Source: Phreatobacter sp.
GTDB taxonomy: Bacteria > Pseudomonadota > Alphaproteobacteria > Rhizobiales > Phreatobacteraceae
Assembly: GCF_022843985.1 (NCBI RefSeq)
Contig: NZ_JALHMP010000010.1
Span: 1-64,000, forward strand
Direction: 5' to 3'
DNA: 64,000 bases
In this document: piece by piece, positions 25,045 through 33,934 of the stretch
How positions within the stretch are numbered: position 1 is the stretch's first letter
How the letters are laid out: each line of letters opens with the position of its first letter
Notes under the pieces: model-generated
Databases searched by the model: none
What the model saw: the letters and a program-made list of their open reading frames with translations, nothing else
Told to the model about the DNA's origin: nothing
Position numbers and translations under genes: made by a program

Positions 25045-25941
25045 ATGGACGCGGTCCTCGCTCAGCTTTTCGCCGTCGTCACCTTCCAGGCCGGCTTCAA
25101 CACGACCGTCGTCATGCTCGGCGCCGCCGCGCTCGGCTGCGCGGCCGGGGCGGCGGGAACCTTCGCCATGTTGCGGCGGCGGGCCCTCGTCTCCGACGCC
25201 GTTGCCCATGGAACCCTGCCCGGCATCGCCGCGGCCTTCCTCGTCGCCGCCCTGCTCGGCCGCTCGCCGCGCGAGGCCGGCTGGCTGATGGCTGGGGCGG
25301 GCATCGCGGCGCTTGTCTCGCTCCTCGCCATCGAATGGCTCGGCCGCCGGCCGCGTGTCGGCCATGACACCGCCACCGCGGTGGTGCTCGCCGCGGGCTT
25401 CGGGCTCGGCCTCGCCCTCATGTCGGTCGTCCAGACCCTCGCCATCGGCCGCCAGGCGGGACTCGAATCCCTTCTGTTCGGCTCTGCGGCGGGCATGCTC
25501 CCCGGCGAGGCGCAGATGATGGCGGGCCTCGCCCTCCTTGTGCTCGTTGTCATCGCGCTGCTGCTCAAGGAATTCTCGGCCGTCGCCTTCGATCCGGATT
25601 TCGCCGCGACGGTGGGCCTGCCGGTGGCCCGTCTCGACGCGCTGGTCGCCCTCGTCTGTGCCGTCGTCGTCGTGGCCGCTCTGCCCATTGCCGGCTTCGT
25701 CCTCGCGATTGCCCTCGTGGTCATCCCGCCCGCCGCAGCCCGCTTCTGGTCCGACCGCGCCGGGACCGTCGTCGCCGTCGCCGCCGCCGTCGGCGCCGTC
25801 TCGGCCTTCACCGGCGCGGCGCTCTCGGCCGTCTTGAAGGACACGCCGACCGGCCCCGCCATCGTGCTGGTTGCGGCGCTGCTGTTCACCCTCAGCCTCA
25901 CCTTCGGGCGCGCCCGCGGCCTTCTCAGGAAGAGCACGTGA
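25045..25941 (+). CDS. Metal ABC transporter permease (TroC-like)
   Basis: 298 aa with about eight hydrophobic segments. The ABC-3 family markers are FAMLRRRALVSDAVAHGTLPG near the N-terminus, LLFGSAAGMLPGE, and SAVAFDPDFAATVGLPVARL followed by LPIAGFVLAIALVVIPPAAA. It forms half of the inner-membrane channel for Mn2+/Zn2+ import. It begins 5 bp after the ATPase gene and overlaps the next permease by 4 bp (ATGA). Confidence 0.94.
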   Translation: MDAVLAQLFAVVTFQAGFNTTVVMLGAAALGCAAGAAGTFAMLRRRALVSDAVAHGTLPGIAAAFLVAALLGRSPREAGWLMAGAGIAALVSLLAIEWLGRRPRVGHDTATAVVLAAGFGLGLALMSVVQTLAIGRQAGLESLLFGSAAGMLPGEAQMMAGLALLVLVVIALLLKEFSAVAFDPDFAATVGLPVARLDALVALVCAVVVVAALPIAGFVLAIALVVIPPAAARFWSDRAGTVVAVAAAVGAVSAFTGAALSAVLKDTPTGPAIVLVAALLFTLSLTFGRARGLLRKST

Positions 25942-26837
25942 TGGCCGAGTTCTGGACCGTCGATTTCGTGCCGCTGCTCGCCGCCAGCCTGTCGGCGCTT
26001 GCCTGCGCCCTTGTCGGCAACCTCCTGGTCCTCACCCGGCGCGCCATGGCCGCCGATGCCCTGAGCCATGCCGTCGTCCCTGGCGTCGTGGTGGCCGTCG
26101 CCATCACCGGCCTTTCCGGCAGCATCGTTGCGCTCGCCGGGGGGCTCGCCGCCGCCTTTGCGGCTTCCGGCCTGGTTGCCTTCCTCATCGCCGCCGGCCG
26201 GGTCGAGCCAGGCACGGCGCTCGGCGTCGTCTTCACCAGCTTCTTCGCCTTCGGCATCCTGGTGCTCGAATGGACCGGCCTGTCGCGCACCGGCTTCGAC
26301 ATCCACCATGTGGTGACTGGCCATCTGGAAGGCCTCATCTGGGTGAGCCGTGATCCCGGGGGCTCAGCCGGGCTCGTCCAGGCGTTCATGGACCTGCCGC
26401 AGGTCGTCTTTGAACTCGGCCTGGTTCTGGTCCTCGTCGTTGCCATCCTCGCCGCCTTCCGCAAGGAATTCGCCCTTCTCGCCTTCGATCCGGTCTTCGC
26501 GCGCGCGAGCGGCCTGCCGGTTGGGCTGCTGGAGGCCGCTCTCCTCACCGCCACGGCGCTCGCCTGCACCGCCGCCTTCAAGTCGGTCGGCGTCGTTCTG
26601 GCCGTCGCCATGATCGTCTGCCCGGCCGCAACCGCCCGTCTGCTGACGACGCGGCTCTCGCACCAGATGGCGCTGTCGGCCGCCATTGCATTCGCAACGG
26701 TCCTCGTCGGCTATGCCGCCGCCGTCTTCGGACCGCGGTTGTTCGGCTCCGCACTGGCGCTGAACGCGGCGGGAACCATTGGCGCCGTGGCAGGTCTGGC
26801 GCTCGCCGCGACCGCCGCATGGCGGGCCCGCGCCTGA
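25938..26837 (+). CDS. Metal ABC transporter permease (TroD-like)
   Basis: 299 aa, paralogous to the preceding permease. Markers are LLVLTRRAMAADALSHAVVPG, VTGHLEGLIWVSRD, FALLAFDPVFARASGLPVG and KSVGVVLAVAMIVCPAATAR. Two different permeases in one operon are typical of the tro/sit/mnt systems, unlike znuABC with one. This supports manganese (or mixed Mn/Zn/Fe) transport. It is the last gene of the operon; hemH follows on the same strand after 102 bp and is probably separate. Confidence 0.94.
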   Translation: MMAEFWTVDFVPLLAASLSALACALVGNLLVLTRRAMAADALSHAVVPGVVVAVAITGLSGSIVALAGGLAAAFAASGLVAFLIAAGRVEPGTALGVVFTSFFAFGILVLEWTGLSRTGFDIHHVVTGHLEGLIWVSRDPGGSAGLVQAFMDLPQVVFELGLVLVLVVAILAAFRKEFALLAFDPVFARASGLPVGLLEAALLTATALACTAAFKSVGVVLAVAMIVCPAATARLLTTRLSHQMALSAAIAFATVLVGYAAAVFGPRLFGSALALNAAGTIGAVAGLALAATAAWRARA

Positions 26838-26939
26838 CCTGGCGCAAATCCATCGGCCCTGTGGCCGCGTAACAGCTTTCAACCTTGACCATTCAGGCGT
26901 ATCACCCGCGCCCATGAGCCAGATCCACCGCGAGTCCCC

Positions 26940-27971
26940 ATGCGCGAGATGAAACTTCCTGCCGGCCACGTTCCCGTGAAAACGGGCAAGATCGGCGTGC
27001 TGCTGATGAACCTCGGGACCCCCGATGGCACCGACTATTGGTCCATGCGCCGCTATCTGAAGGAATTCCTGTCCGACCGGCGCGTCATCGAGACGTCGCG
27101 CGCCATCTGGTGGCCAATCCTGAACCTCATCATCCTTCAGACCCGGCCGCAGAAGAAGGGCAAGGACTACGCGACGATCTGGAACACCGAGAAGGACGAG
27201 AGCTTTCTCAAGACCATCACCCGCAACCAGGCGGACAAGCTCGCCGCCCATCTCCAGGGTGTCAGCCCCGACATCCATGTCGAATGGGCTATGCGCTACG
27301 GCAACCCCGCCATCAAGCCGGCCATCGAGCGGCTCATGGCCGAGGGCTGCGACCGCATCCTCGCCTTCTCGCTCTATCCGCAATATGCGGCCGCAACCAC
27401 GGCGACCGCCAATGACCATGTCTTCCGCGCCCTGATGCAGATGCGCTGGCAGCCGACCCTCCGCATCGCGCCGCCCTATCACGACGAGCCCGCCTACATC
27501 GCCGCCCTTGCCCAGTCGGTACGCGACCACCTCGCCACGCTGGATTTCGAGCCGGAGGTCATCCTCACCTCGTTCCACGGCATGCCGAAGAGCTATCTCC
27601 TGCGCGGCGACCCCTATCATTGCCAGTGCGCCAAGACCTGGCGCCTGCTGCGCGAGGAACTCGGCTACACGACCGACCAGATGATGATGAGCTTCCAGTC
27701 GCGCTTCGGGCCCGACGAATGGCTGAAGCCCTATACCGACGAGACGGTCGAGACCCTGGCGAAGAAGGGCGTCAAGAAGCTCGCCATCATCGCCCCGGCC
27801 TTCTCCGCCGATTGCCTGGAGACGCTGGAGGAACTCGATGGCGAGAACCGCCATATCTTCGAGGAGCATGGCGGCGAGAAGTTCACCTACATCCCCTGTC
27901 TGAACGAGTCGGATCTCGGCATGAAGGTGATCACCACCGTGGTCGAACGCGAACTCCAGGGCTGGATCTGA
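26940..27971 (+). CDS. hemH: Ferrochelatase
   Basis: 343 aa. It inserts Fe2+ into protoporphyrin IX, the last step of heme synthesis. Family motifs are GVLLMNLGTPDGTDYWSMRRY near the N-terminus, LAFSLYPQYAAATTATAN, the catalytic-His region LTSFHGMPKSYLLRGDPYH, SFQSRFGPDEWLKPYT and APAFSADCLETLEEL. The length is normal for alphaproteobacterial HemH. A CQC pair follows the active-site region. The start ATG at 26940 fits the usual N-terminus; an internal Met three codons later is also possible. It stands alone, and no Irr- or RirA-type box was recognised. Confidence 0.97.
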   Translation: MREMKLPAGHVPVKTGKIGVLLMNLGTPDGTDYWSMRRYLKEFLSDRRVIETSRAIWWPILNLIILQTRPQKKGKDYATIWNTEKDESFLKTITRNQADKLAAHLQGVSPDIHVEWAMRYGNPAIKPAIERLMAEGCDRILAFSLYPQYAAATTATANDHVFRALMQMRWQPTLRIAPPYHDEPAYIAALAQSVRDHLATLDFEPEVILTSFHGMPKSYLLRGDPYHCQCAKTWRLLREELGYTTDQMMMSFQSRFGPDEWLKPYTDETVETLAKKGVKKLAIIAPAFSADCLETLEELDGENRHIFEEHGGEKFTYIPCLNESDLGMKVITTVVERELQGWI

Positions 27972-28013
27972 CACCCGGACTTCGCCGGCTTTCTCTGCCG
28001 CCGTGGGGCGCCG

Positions 28014-29246
28014 TCACCCCACTGGCCGCGTGTCCTCAATGACCTTGCCGTCATTGGGCAGGGAGCCGGGCTTCACCGGCTCCACGGTGCCTTTCAGCTT
28101 CAGGATCGCCTGCAGGCTCTCGCCGACGGCGTGGACGAATTCCGGCGAGCGTGCGCGCGATTCCACCTTCAGCGTCATGGCGTCGGTCTCGCCGTTGCGC
28201 GCCACCACCAGCCGCGCCCGGGCGATCTCGGGATGGCGGCGGATGACCTCCGCCACCTGTTCGGGGCGGACGAACATGCCCTTCACCTTGGCGGTCTGGT
28301 CGGCGCGGCCCATCCAGCCCTTGATGCGGGTATTGGTCCGCCCGCAGGGCGAGGCACCGGGGAGGATGGCGGTGAGGTCGCCGACGGCGAAGCGGATCAG
28401 CGGGTGATGGGGGTCGAGCACCGTGATCACAACCTCGCCGACCTCGCCGGGCGTCACGGGGTCGCCGGTCCCCGGCCGGACGATCTCCAGGATGATGTCC
28501 TCGTTGAGCACCAGGCCCTCGCGCGCCGCGGTCTCATAGGCGATGACGCCACATTCGGCGATGGCATAGGTCTGATAGGCGTCGACCCCGCGGGAGGCGA
28601 TCTCCTTCTGCAGCGACGCCGGGAAGGCCGCCCCGCCGACCAGCGCACGCTTGATCGATGAGGCGTCGCGGCCCTTCTCCCTCGCGGCGTCGAGCAGGAT
28701 CTTCAGAAAGTCCGGAACGCCGGCATAGGCGCTCGGCCGATAGGCCTCGATCAGGTCGAGCTGGGCCTCTGTATTGCCGGGTCCGGCGGGGATGACGGCG
28801 CAGCCGACCGCCCGCGCGCCGGAATCGAAACACCAGGCCCCGGGCGTCAGGTGGTAGGACAGCGTGTTCAGCACGATGTCGCCGCGCTTGAAGCCCGCCG
28901 CCGCCATGGCGCGCCCGACCCGCCAGACGTCGTGGCCGATGGCCTCGGGTTCGAAGATCGGTCCCGGCGACATGAACAGCCGCCCGAAGGCGCTGGGCTT
29001 GCCCGGCACGAAGCCGCCGAAGGGCAGCGCCGCCTTCTGCAGGGCCGGCAGGTCCGCCTTCCGCTGGATGGGCAATTCCGCGAGCGCCGCCCGCGAGGTG
29101 ATCCCCCGCGGATCGATCTTGCCAAGGTGGCGCCGCCAGGCCGGGACCTTCATGGCGGCGGTGAGCACCTGCGGCAACCGCTTCATCAGGTCCTTCTCGC
29201 GCGCGGCGTCGTCGCGCGTTTCGCGCTTGTCGTAATGGCCAGCCAT
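28014..29246 (-). CDS. Phenylacetate-CoA ligase family protein (AMP-binding)
   Basis: 410 aa, start ATG at 29246 (MAGHYDKRETRD). It resembles PaaK-like adenylate-forming enzymes: GFKRGDIVLNTLSYHLTPG, the P-loop-like substrate region GVPDFLKILL, TYAIAECGVIAYE, PHHPLIRFAVGDLTAI and the C-terminal domain GRADQTAKVKGMFVRPEQV. Such proteins activate aryl or branched-chain acids with ATP and CoA. No phenylacetate catabolism genes are nearby, so the substrate is open. It is cytoplasmic and monocistronic. Confidence 0.9.
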   Translation of the reverse strand: MAGHYDKRETRDDAAREKDLMKRLPQVLTAAMKVPAWRRHLGKIDPRGITSRAALAELPIQRKADLPALQKAALPFGGFVPGKPSAFGRLFMSPGPIFEPEAIGHDVWRVGRAMAAAGFKRGDIVLNTLSYHLTPGAWCFDSGARAVGCAVIPAGPGNTEAQLDLIEAYRPSAYAGVPDFLKILLDAAREKGRDASSIKRALVGGAAFPASLQKEIASRGVDAYQTYAIAECGVIAYETAAREGLVLNEDIILEIVRPGTGDPVTPGEVGEVVITVLDPHHPLIRFAVGDLTAILPGASPCGRTNTRIKGWMGRADQTAKVKGMFVRPEQVAEVIRRHPEIARARLVVARNGETDAMTLKVESRARSPEFVHAVGESLQAILKLKGTVEPVKPGSLPNDGKVIEDTRPVG

Positions 29247-29376
29247 GATGATCTCCCTCGCCGATGAGTATCGGCGCTGGCCGGGGCCGCGCCAAGTCCA
29301 ACCTTGGTCCGAATGAACCCGGAGGTTGTAGAAAGTATGTTTCGCCAAAGAGCGGCGCGAGAGAACTTACGTAGCG

Positions 29377-30087
29377 TCAGCTGATCCAGCCGCAGCCTTT
29401 CAGCGCGGCCTCCATTGCCGGCGGCGGCGGCGCCTCCGCCACCACGGCCGGGCGCTTCGGATCGAAGGGCAGCACAAGGGACCGGGCGAGGAGATGCAGT
29501 CCCGGTCCGCCGACCCGCGGCGCCTTGCCGTAGATCGTGTCGCCGAGAATGGGAAAGCCACTCTCCGCGCAATGGAGCCTCAGCTGGTGGGTGCGTCCGG
29601 TGACCGGTTCCAAAGCGAGCCAGCTCCGCCCCTCGCCCCGCCCGAGCACCCGGTAGCGCGTCAGCGCCGGCTGGCCCTTCGGGTCCGCCTTCATCCACCA
29701 GCCGCGCTTCGGATCGCGCGGGCTCATGGCGATGGTGATCTCGCCGGCAGCGTCGGCCGGGCCACCCTCCACCACAGCCCAGTAGGTCTTGGTCACCTCG
29801 CCGCGCTTGAACATCAGGCCGAGCCGTTCCAGCGCCCGCCGATGGCGGCCGAGCACCAGGCATCCCGCCGTGTCCTTGTCGAGCCGGTGGGCGAGTTCCG
29901 GCGCCCGCGGCAGCCCGAACCGCAGCAAGTCGAGATGGTCGGTGAGCGTCTCGCCGCCGCCGGGCCCCTTGTGGACCGGCAGGCCGGCCGGCTTGTTCAG
30001 GATCAGCACATTGGCGTCGCGATGGAGCAGGCGCGGGATCAGTCCGAGCGGATCGTCGGGAACGGGGTGCGGGGCAGCTGACGTCAT
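29377..30087 (-). CDS. RluA family pseudouridine synthase
   Basis: 236 aa from the ATG at 30087. The catalytic motif is APELAHRLDKDTAGCLVLGR (HRLDxxTxG with the catalytic Asp). Further motifs are VLILNKPAGLPVHKG, PVTGRTHQLRLHC and PILGDTIYG. There is no N-terminal S4 domain, so it is a short RluA/RluC/TruC-type enzyme. It isomerises uridine in rRNA or tRNA; the exact site is unknown. It diverges from ftsY with a 138-bp gap. Confidence 0.93.
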   Translation of the reverse strand: MTSAAPHPVPDDPLGLIPRLLHRDANVLILNKPAGLPVHKGPGGGETLTDHLDLLRFGLPRAPELAHRLDKDTAGCLVLGRHRRALERLGLMFKRGEVTKTYWAVVEGGPADAAGEITIAMSPRDPKRGWWMKADPKGQPALTRYRVLGRGEGRSWLALEPVTGRTHQLRLHCAESGFPILGDTIYGKAPRVGGPGLHLLARSLVLPFDPKRPAVVAEAPPPPAMEAALKGCGWIS

Positions 30088-30225
30088 GGATCCTTGATAG
30101 GATGCCGCCGCCGCGCCCGCCAGCCTTCCCCGCGCTGCCGGCCTAGCCATGGCGGGCCATCCGGCCTAAATGCCGGTGACGCCGCCTGCACTTTTCTGCC
30201 CCGTTGCCAGCGAGATCCCTTGCCG

Positions 30226-31293
30226 ATGTCCGATCAGCCGAAGCCCGACGAGCCGAAGCGGCCCGGTTTCTTCAAGCGGCTGTTCGGCCAGGACGAGCCT
30301 GCCCCGCACCCGCCGGCACGGCCGGCCGCGGCCGCCCCGGCCGATGCTGAATCCGCGGCACCGGCCGAGCCGCGGAGCTGGTGGCGCCGGCTCACCGAAG
30401 GGCTGTCGCGCACGTCCTCCAAGCTCGGCACGGGGGTCACCGACCTCTTTACCAAGCGCAAGCTCGATCATGCGACGCTCGAGGAGCTCGAGGACCTCCT
30501 GATCCAGGCCGATCTCGGCGTCGAGACTGCCGGGCGCATTGCCGGCGCCCTTTCCAAGGGCCGCTTCGGCAAGGACATCGCGCCGGAGGAAGTGCGCGCT
30601 GTCCTCGCCGGCGAGATCGAGGCCGTTCTCGGTCCCGTTGCCCGGCCCCTGGTCATCGACCCCGCCGCCCGGCCCTTCGTCATCATGGTGGTCGGCGTCA
30701 ACGGTGCCGGCAAGACCACCACCATCGGCAAGCTCGCCGCCAAGTTCCGCGCCGAGGGGCGCTCGGTCATGCTGGGCGCCGGCGACACGTTCCGCGCTGC
30801 CGCCATCGAGCAGCTGAAGATCTGGGGTGAGCGCACCGGCGCGCCGGTTGTCACCCGGCCGCAGGGGTCGGATGCGGCGGGCCTCGCCTTCGACACGGTG
30901 TCACAGGCGCAGGAGGCGGGCACCGACGTCGTCATCCTCGACACGGCTGGGCGGCTGCAGAACAAGTCGGAGCTGATGGCCGAGCTCGAGAAGGTTGTGC
31001 GCGTCATCCGCAAGGTCGATGCCGCCGCGCCTCACGCCGTGCTCCTCGTCCTCGACGCCACGACCGGCCAGAACGCCCTGACCCAGGTCGACGCCTTCGC
31101 CCGCACCGCCGGCGTGACCGGCCTGGTCATGACCAAGCTTGACGGAACGGCCCGCGGCGGCATCCTCGTCGCCGTCGCGGCGAAGACCGGGCTTCCCGTT
31201 CATTTCATCGGCGTCGGCGAAGGCATCGACGATCTCGAACCCTTCGCGGCGCAGGATTTCGCCCGCGCCATCGTCGGCCTCGACGAGGGCTGA
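30226..31293 (+). CDS. ftsY: Signal recognition particle receptor FtsY
   Basis: 355 aa from the ATG at 30226. A hydrophilic acidic/Pro-Ala-rich A domain (about 1-65) precedes the N domain and the SRP-GTPase G domain. G motifs are [58 protein letters not shown] and [13 protein letters not shown]. It docks ribosome-SRP complexes at the inner membrane for co-translational insertion. The short A domain is normal for alphaproteobacteria. It converges on the His-rich small gene at 31300. Confidence 0.96.
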   Translation: MSDQPKPDEPKRPGFFKRLFGQDEPAPHPPARPAAAAPADAESAAPAEPRSWWRRLTEGLSRTSSKLGTGVTDLFTKRKLDHATLEELEDLLIQADLGVETAGRIAGALSKGRFGKDIAPEEVRAVLAGEIEAVLGPVARPLVIDPAARPFVIMVVGVNGAGKTTTIGKLAAKFRAEGRSVMLGAGDTFRAAAIEQLKIWGERTGAPVVTRPQGSDAAGLAFDTVSQAQEAGTDVVILDTAGRLQNKSELMAELEKVVRVIRKVDAAAPHAVLLVLDATTGQNALTQVDAFARTAGVTGLVMTKLDGTARGGILVAVAAKTGLPVHFIGVGEGIDDLEPFAAQDFARAIVGLDEG

Positions 31294-31299
31294 CGGGCC

Positions 31300-31548
31300 T
31301 CAGTGCGGCATGCGATGGTGGCGCCCGTGCCGATGGTGCCGATGGTGCGGCCGGGGAAGCATCTCCGCCGTGGCAGCCGGGGCGAAATAGTAGGTGCGCG
31401 GCGTCACGATCGGCCGATAGACCACCGGCCTCTCGGTGGCGAACCAGCCGGTCCAGAACGGGCTCGCCGCGGCCGGGGCCACCGGTGCGAGGAAGGTCAC
31501 CAGGGCACAGATGGTGAGCGCGAGCATGAACGACGGGCGGCGTGACAT
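31300..31548 (-). CDS. Small secreted His-rich protein
   Basis: 82 aa. An N-terminal signal peptide (MLALTICALVTFLAPVAPAA, cleavage near AAA-SP) is followed by a short Tyr/Pro region and a His/Arg-rich tail (PRPHHRHHRHGRHHRMPH). Nine histidines in the last 18 residues suggest binding of metal or polyanions in the periplasm. No family was recognised. It lies tail to tail with ftsY. Confidence 0.65.
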   Translation of the reverse strand: MSRRPSFMLALTICALVTFLAPVAPAAASPFWTGWFATERPVVYRPIVTPRTYYFAPAATAEMLPRPHHRHHRHGRHHRMPH

Positions 31549-31662
31549 GGCGATACTCCGGAGACGGACGGCGAGAATGCCGCAACAGAGTCACCAATCC
31601 GTTTCCACCTGCGACGCCCGGACCGGGTGGCGCCGCGCTCCTGATCGGTTAGAACCTTGTTG

Positions 31663-31914
31663 ATGAGTACCAACAGCCCGAGATCCGACGACGACGCGAA
31701 GCGGCAGGAGGAGGCGCGGCGCATCCTGGAGCGCGCCCACCGCGATTCCGCGCCCATCCTCGAATCCGCCCTGCGGCGCAGCGGCGATTTCCTCACCGCC
31801 CGCGGCGAATCCGAGGATCCCGCGGAGATCTGGGGCAAGCGCATCGGCCGGGGCCTCGCCATCGCCATCGGCATCGGCTGCCTCATCTATCTGGGCTTGA
31901 CCTATGGCCGCTGA
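31663..31914 (+). CDS. Small membrane-anchored hypothetical protein
   Basis: 83 aa from the ATG at 31663 (an in-frame TTG lies at 31657). The first 60 residues are charged and helical (KRQEEARRILERAHRDS), followed by one C-terminal TM helix (GLAIAIGIGCLIYLGLTYG), a tail-anchored topology. It overlaps the following metallopeptidase gene by 11 bp, suggesting translational coupling. Function is unknown. Confidence 0.7.
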   Translation: MSTNSPRSDDDAKRQEEARRILERAHRDSAPILESALRRSGDFLTARGESEDPAEIWGKRIGRGLAIAIGIGCLIYLGLTYGR

Positions 31915-32323
31915 GAGCGCCGCAGCCCTCGCCGGCCTGAAGGCACCGGATCTCGAAGCCTTCGAGGCCATCGCCGCCACCGCCTATGCCGGCCTGCCCG
32001 AGGACTTCCGTGCCCTCTGCAAGGGTCTCGTCATCCGCGTCGAGGATTTTCCCACCGAGGAGGTCCTGAAGGAGATGGAGGCCGAGACCGATTTCGATCT
32101 TCTCGGCCTTTTCCAGGGCACGGGCATGCCGTTTCAGTCCGTCCAGCATTCCGGCGCCATGCCCAATATGATCTGGCTCTACCGGCGGCCGATCCTCGAC
32201 TACTGGGCCGAACATGACGAGACGCTCGGCGCCGTCATCGCCCATGTGCTGATCCATGAGATCGGCCACCATTTCGGCCTGTCGGATGAGGACATGGAGG
32301 CGATCGAGCGGCGCGGGGAGTGA
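31904..32323 (+). CDS. Metallopeptidase family protein (zincin-like, DUF1025 type)
   Basis: 139 aa. The zinc site is clear: VLIHEIGHHFGLSDEDM, an HExxHxxGxxD arrangement in which two His and the Asp would bind Zn2+ and Glu catalyses. The rest matches the short DUF1025-type MatP-like zincins of Actinobacteria and Proteobacteria. There is no signal peptide, so it is cytoplasmic. It overlaps the 83-aa membrane protein gene, which may be its partner. The substrate is unknown. Confidence 0.9.
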   Translation: MAAESAAALAGLKAPDLEAFEAIAATAYAGLPEDFRALCKGLVIRVEDFPTEEVLKEMEAETDFDLLGLFQGTGMPFQSVQHSGAMPNMIWLYRRPILDYWAEHDETLGAVIAHVLIHEIGHHFGLSDEDMEAIERRGE

Positions 32324-32345
32324 GCGGCAGGGCTTCGACGGTGCG

Positions 32346-32849
32346 TCAGCCCTTGCCGAACTTCCACCACTTCTTCTTTTCCTCCGGCATCTCCTCGCCG
32401 GGGGCGGGCGGGGCGACCACCTTCGAGAAGCTGTCGAAGAATTCGCCCGCCAGCTTCTTGGCGGTGGCATCGATCAGCCGCGAGCCGAGCTGGGCGATCT
32501 TGCCGGAAATCTGGCTCTTCACGTCATAGGTGAGGAGCGTCACCCCTTCGCTCTCCTCCGTCAGTTTCACCGTGGCGCCGCCCTTGGCCATGCCGGCGAC
32601 GCCGCCATTGCCTTCGCCGGAAATGGTGTAGCCGTTGGGCGGATCGATGTCGGAGAGGGTGACGCTACCGGAGAAACTCGCCTTGACCGGCCCGATCTTC
32701 AGCACCGCCTTGGCGGCAAAGCCATTGTCGCCGGTGCGCTCCATGCTCTGGCAGCCGGGAATGCACTGGCGCAGCACATCGGGATCGTTGAGCGCCGCCC
32801 ACACCACTTCCCGCGGGGCCTCGATACGCTGGGTGCCAGTCATGTCCAT
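32346..32849 (-). CDS. CoxG-like SRPBCC domain protein
   Basis: 167 aa, SRPBCC/START-like fold of the carbon monoxide dehydrogenase subunit G family. It shows MTGTQRIEAPREVVWAALND, VLRQCIPGCQSMER and FSGSVTLSDIDPPNGYTISG; the C-terminal EEKKKWWKFGKG tail is amphipathic/basic and may attach to the membrane. CoxG is linked to CO dehydrogenase at the membrane, but no cox genes are present here, so it probably has another partner. It is convergent with the metallopeptidase gene. Confidence 0.88.
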   Translation of the reverse strand: MDMTGTQRIEAPREVVWAALNDPDVLRQCIPGCQSMERTGDNGFAAKAVLKIGPVKASFSGSVTLSDIDPPNGYTISGEGNGGVAGMAKGGATVKLTEESEGVTLLTYDVKSQISGKIAQLGSRLIDATAKKLAGEFFDSFSKVVAPPAPGEEMPEEKKKWWKFGKG

Positions 32850-32939
32850 GGGATGGGGCCTTCGATTGGGGCGATTTCGGAGCGGAGACTAGGACCGGCG
32901 GCGGGCGGCTGTCGAGCCCGTCTTCGGCAGGGCGCCCGG

Positions 32940-33833
32940 TCAGCCGCCCGGCTTCTCGCCGGCGGGCCATTCGACCGCCTTCAGCGCGTCAGCCAGCCGG
33001 GCCTTGGCCGAGCCCGGCCGCAGCGGCTTCTGCTGGCTGTCATGCGGCGCCCAGCCCGACAGGGTGACGACCTGGAAGGTGGCGCGGATGCGGCCGTCCG
33101 GATCGGCAAAACGCGCGTGGTAGATGGCGGCCATGCGCAGCAGCGTCGCGCGTTTCAGGGGAACGCGTCGGCGGGCGACGAGCGGGTTGGTGGCACCCAT
33201 GGCGCGCAGGTCCCGCATCAGCGCGAAGACATCGCGGTAGCGCACCGTCAGCCGGTCGGAATCCGTGACCGGCAGTGCGAAGCCCGCCCGTTGCAGCAGG
33301 CCGCCGATGTCGCGGACGTCGGCGAAGGGGGCGACCCGCGGTGACAGCCCGCCATCCAGCTCGCTCTCCGCGGCGGCGAAGGCCTGGCGCAGTTCGATCA
33401 GGGTATCGCCGCCGAGGAGCGCCGCGAGAAAAAGGCCATCTGGCTTCAGCGCCCGGCGCACCTGCACGAAGAGACCCGGCAGGTCGTCGACGAATTGCAG
33501 GCCCAGTGCCGAGACGGCGAGGTCGAGGCTCTGCTCGGCGAAGGGCAGCATGTCCGGGGCGGCGACGACGACCGGCGCGGCACGCCGCCGGGCCAGTTCC
33601 TCCACCGCCTCGGTCGCGAGCACGACGGGCCATCGGCGCGCCGCAAGGGCTGTCCGCAGCGCATCGGTCGGTGTTGCGATGTCGGCGATGTCGGTGAATG
33701 TCCGCTGCACCAGCAGCAGCCGGTCGGCAATGTCCTCGGCGACGTCGGTCAGCAGAAAGTCTGCCACCTCTCCCCGCGCGGCGCGAAGCCGGCGCCGTCC
33801 GGCGAGGTGGTTGTCGAAATGCTGCATTGTCAT
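32940..33833 (-). CDS. SAM-dependent methyltransferase, BioC/NDUFAF5-like
   Basis: 297 aa with the ATG at 33833; Met codons at 33851, 33842 and 33827 are alternatives and no Shine-Dalgarno decides between them. The family start (short segment then RRRLRAARGEVADFLLTDVAEDIADRL) fits this region. Class I methyltransferase features are PVVVAAPDMLPFAEQSLDLAV and VSALGLQFVDDLPGLFVQVR. The classical Gly-rich SAM motif near the front is weak. Relatives assist complex I assembly or biotin synthesis; the role here is unproven. Confidence 0.82.
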   Translation of the reverse strand: MTMQHFDNHLAGRRRLRAARGEVADFLLTDVAEDIADRLLLVQRTFTDIADIATPTDALRTALAARRWPVVLATEAVEELARRRAAPVVVAAPDMLPFAEQSLDLAVSALGLQFVDDLPGLFVQVRRALKPDGLFLAALLGGDTLIELRQAFAAAESELDGGLSPRVAPFADVRDIGGLLQRAGFALPVTDSDRLTVRYRDVFALMRDLRAMGATNPLVARRRVPLKRATLLRMAAIYHARFADPDGRIRATFQVVTLSGWAPHDSQQKPLRPGSAKARLADALKAVEWPAGEKPGG

Positions 33834-33934
33834 CGGCGGCATATGGTGCATGGCCCATCCTGCGTCAAATTCGCGGCGAGCCTTGCCCTTCAGCGTCTTT
33901 GCCGCGAAAGATCGCCCGAGAAGAAGGATCACCG

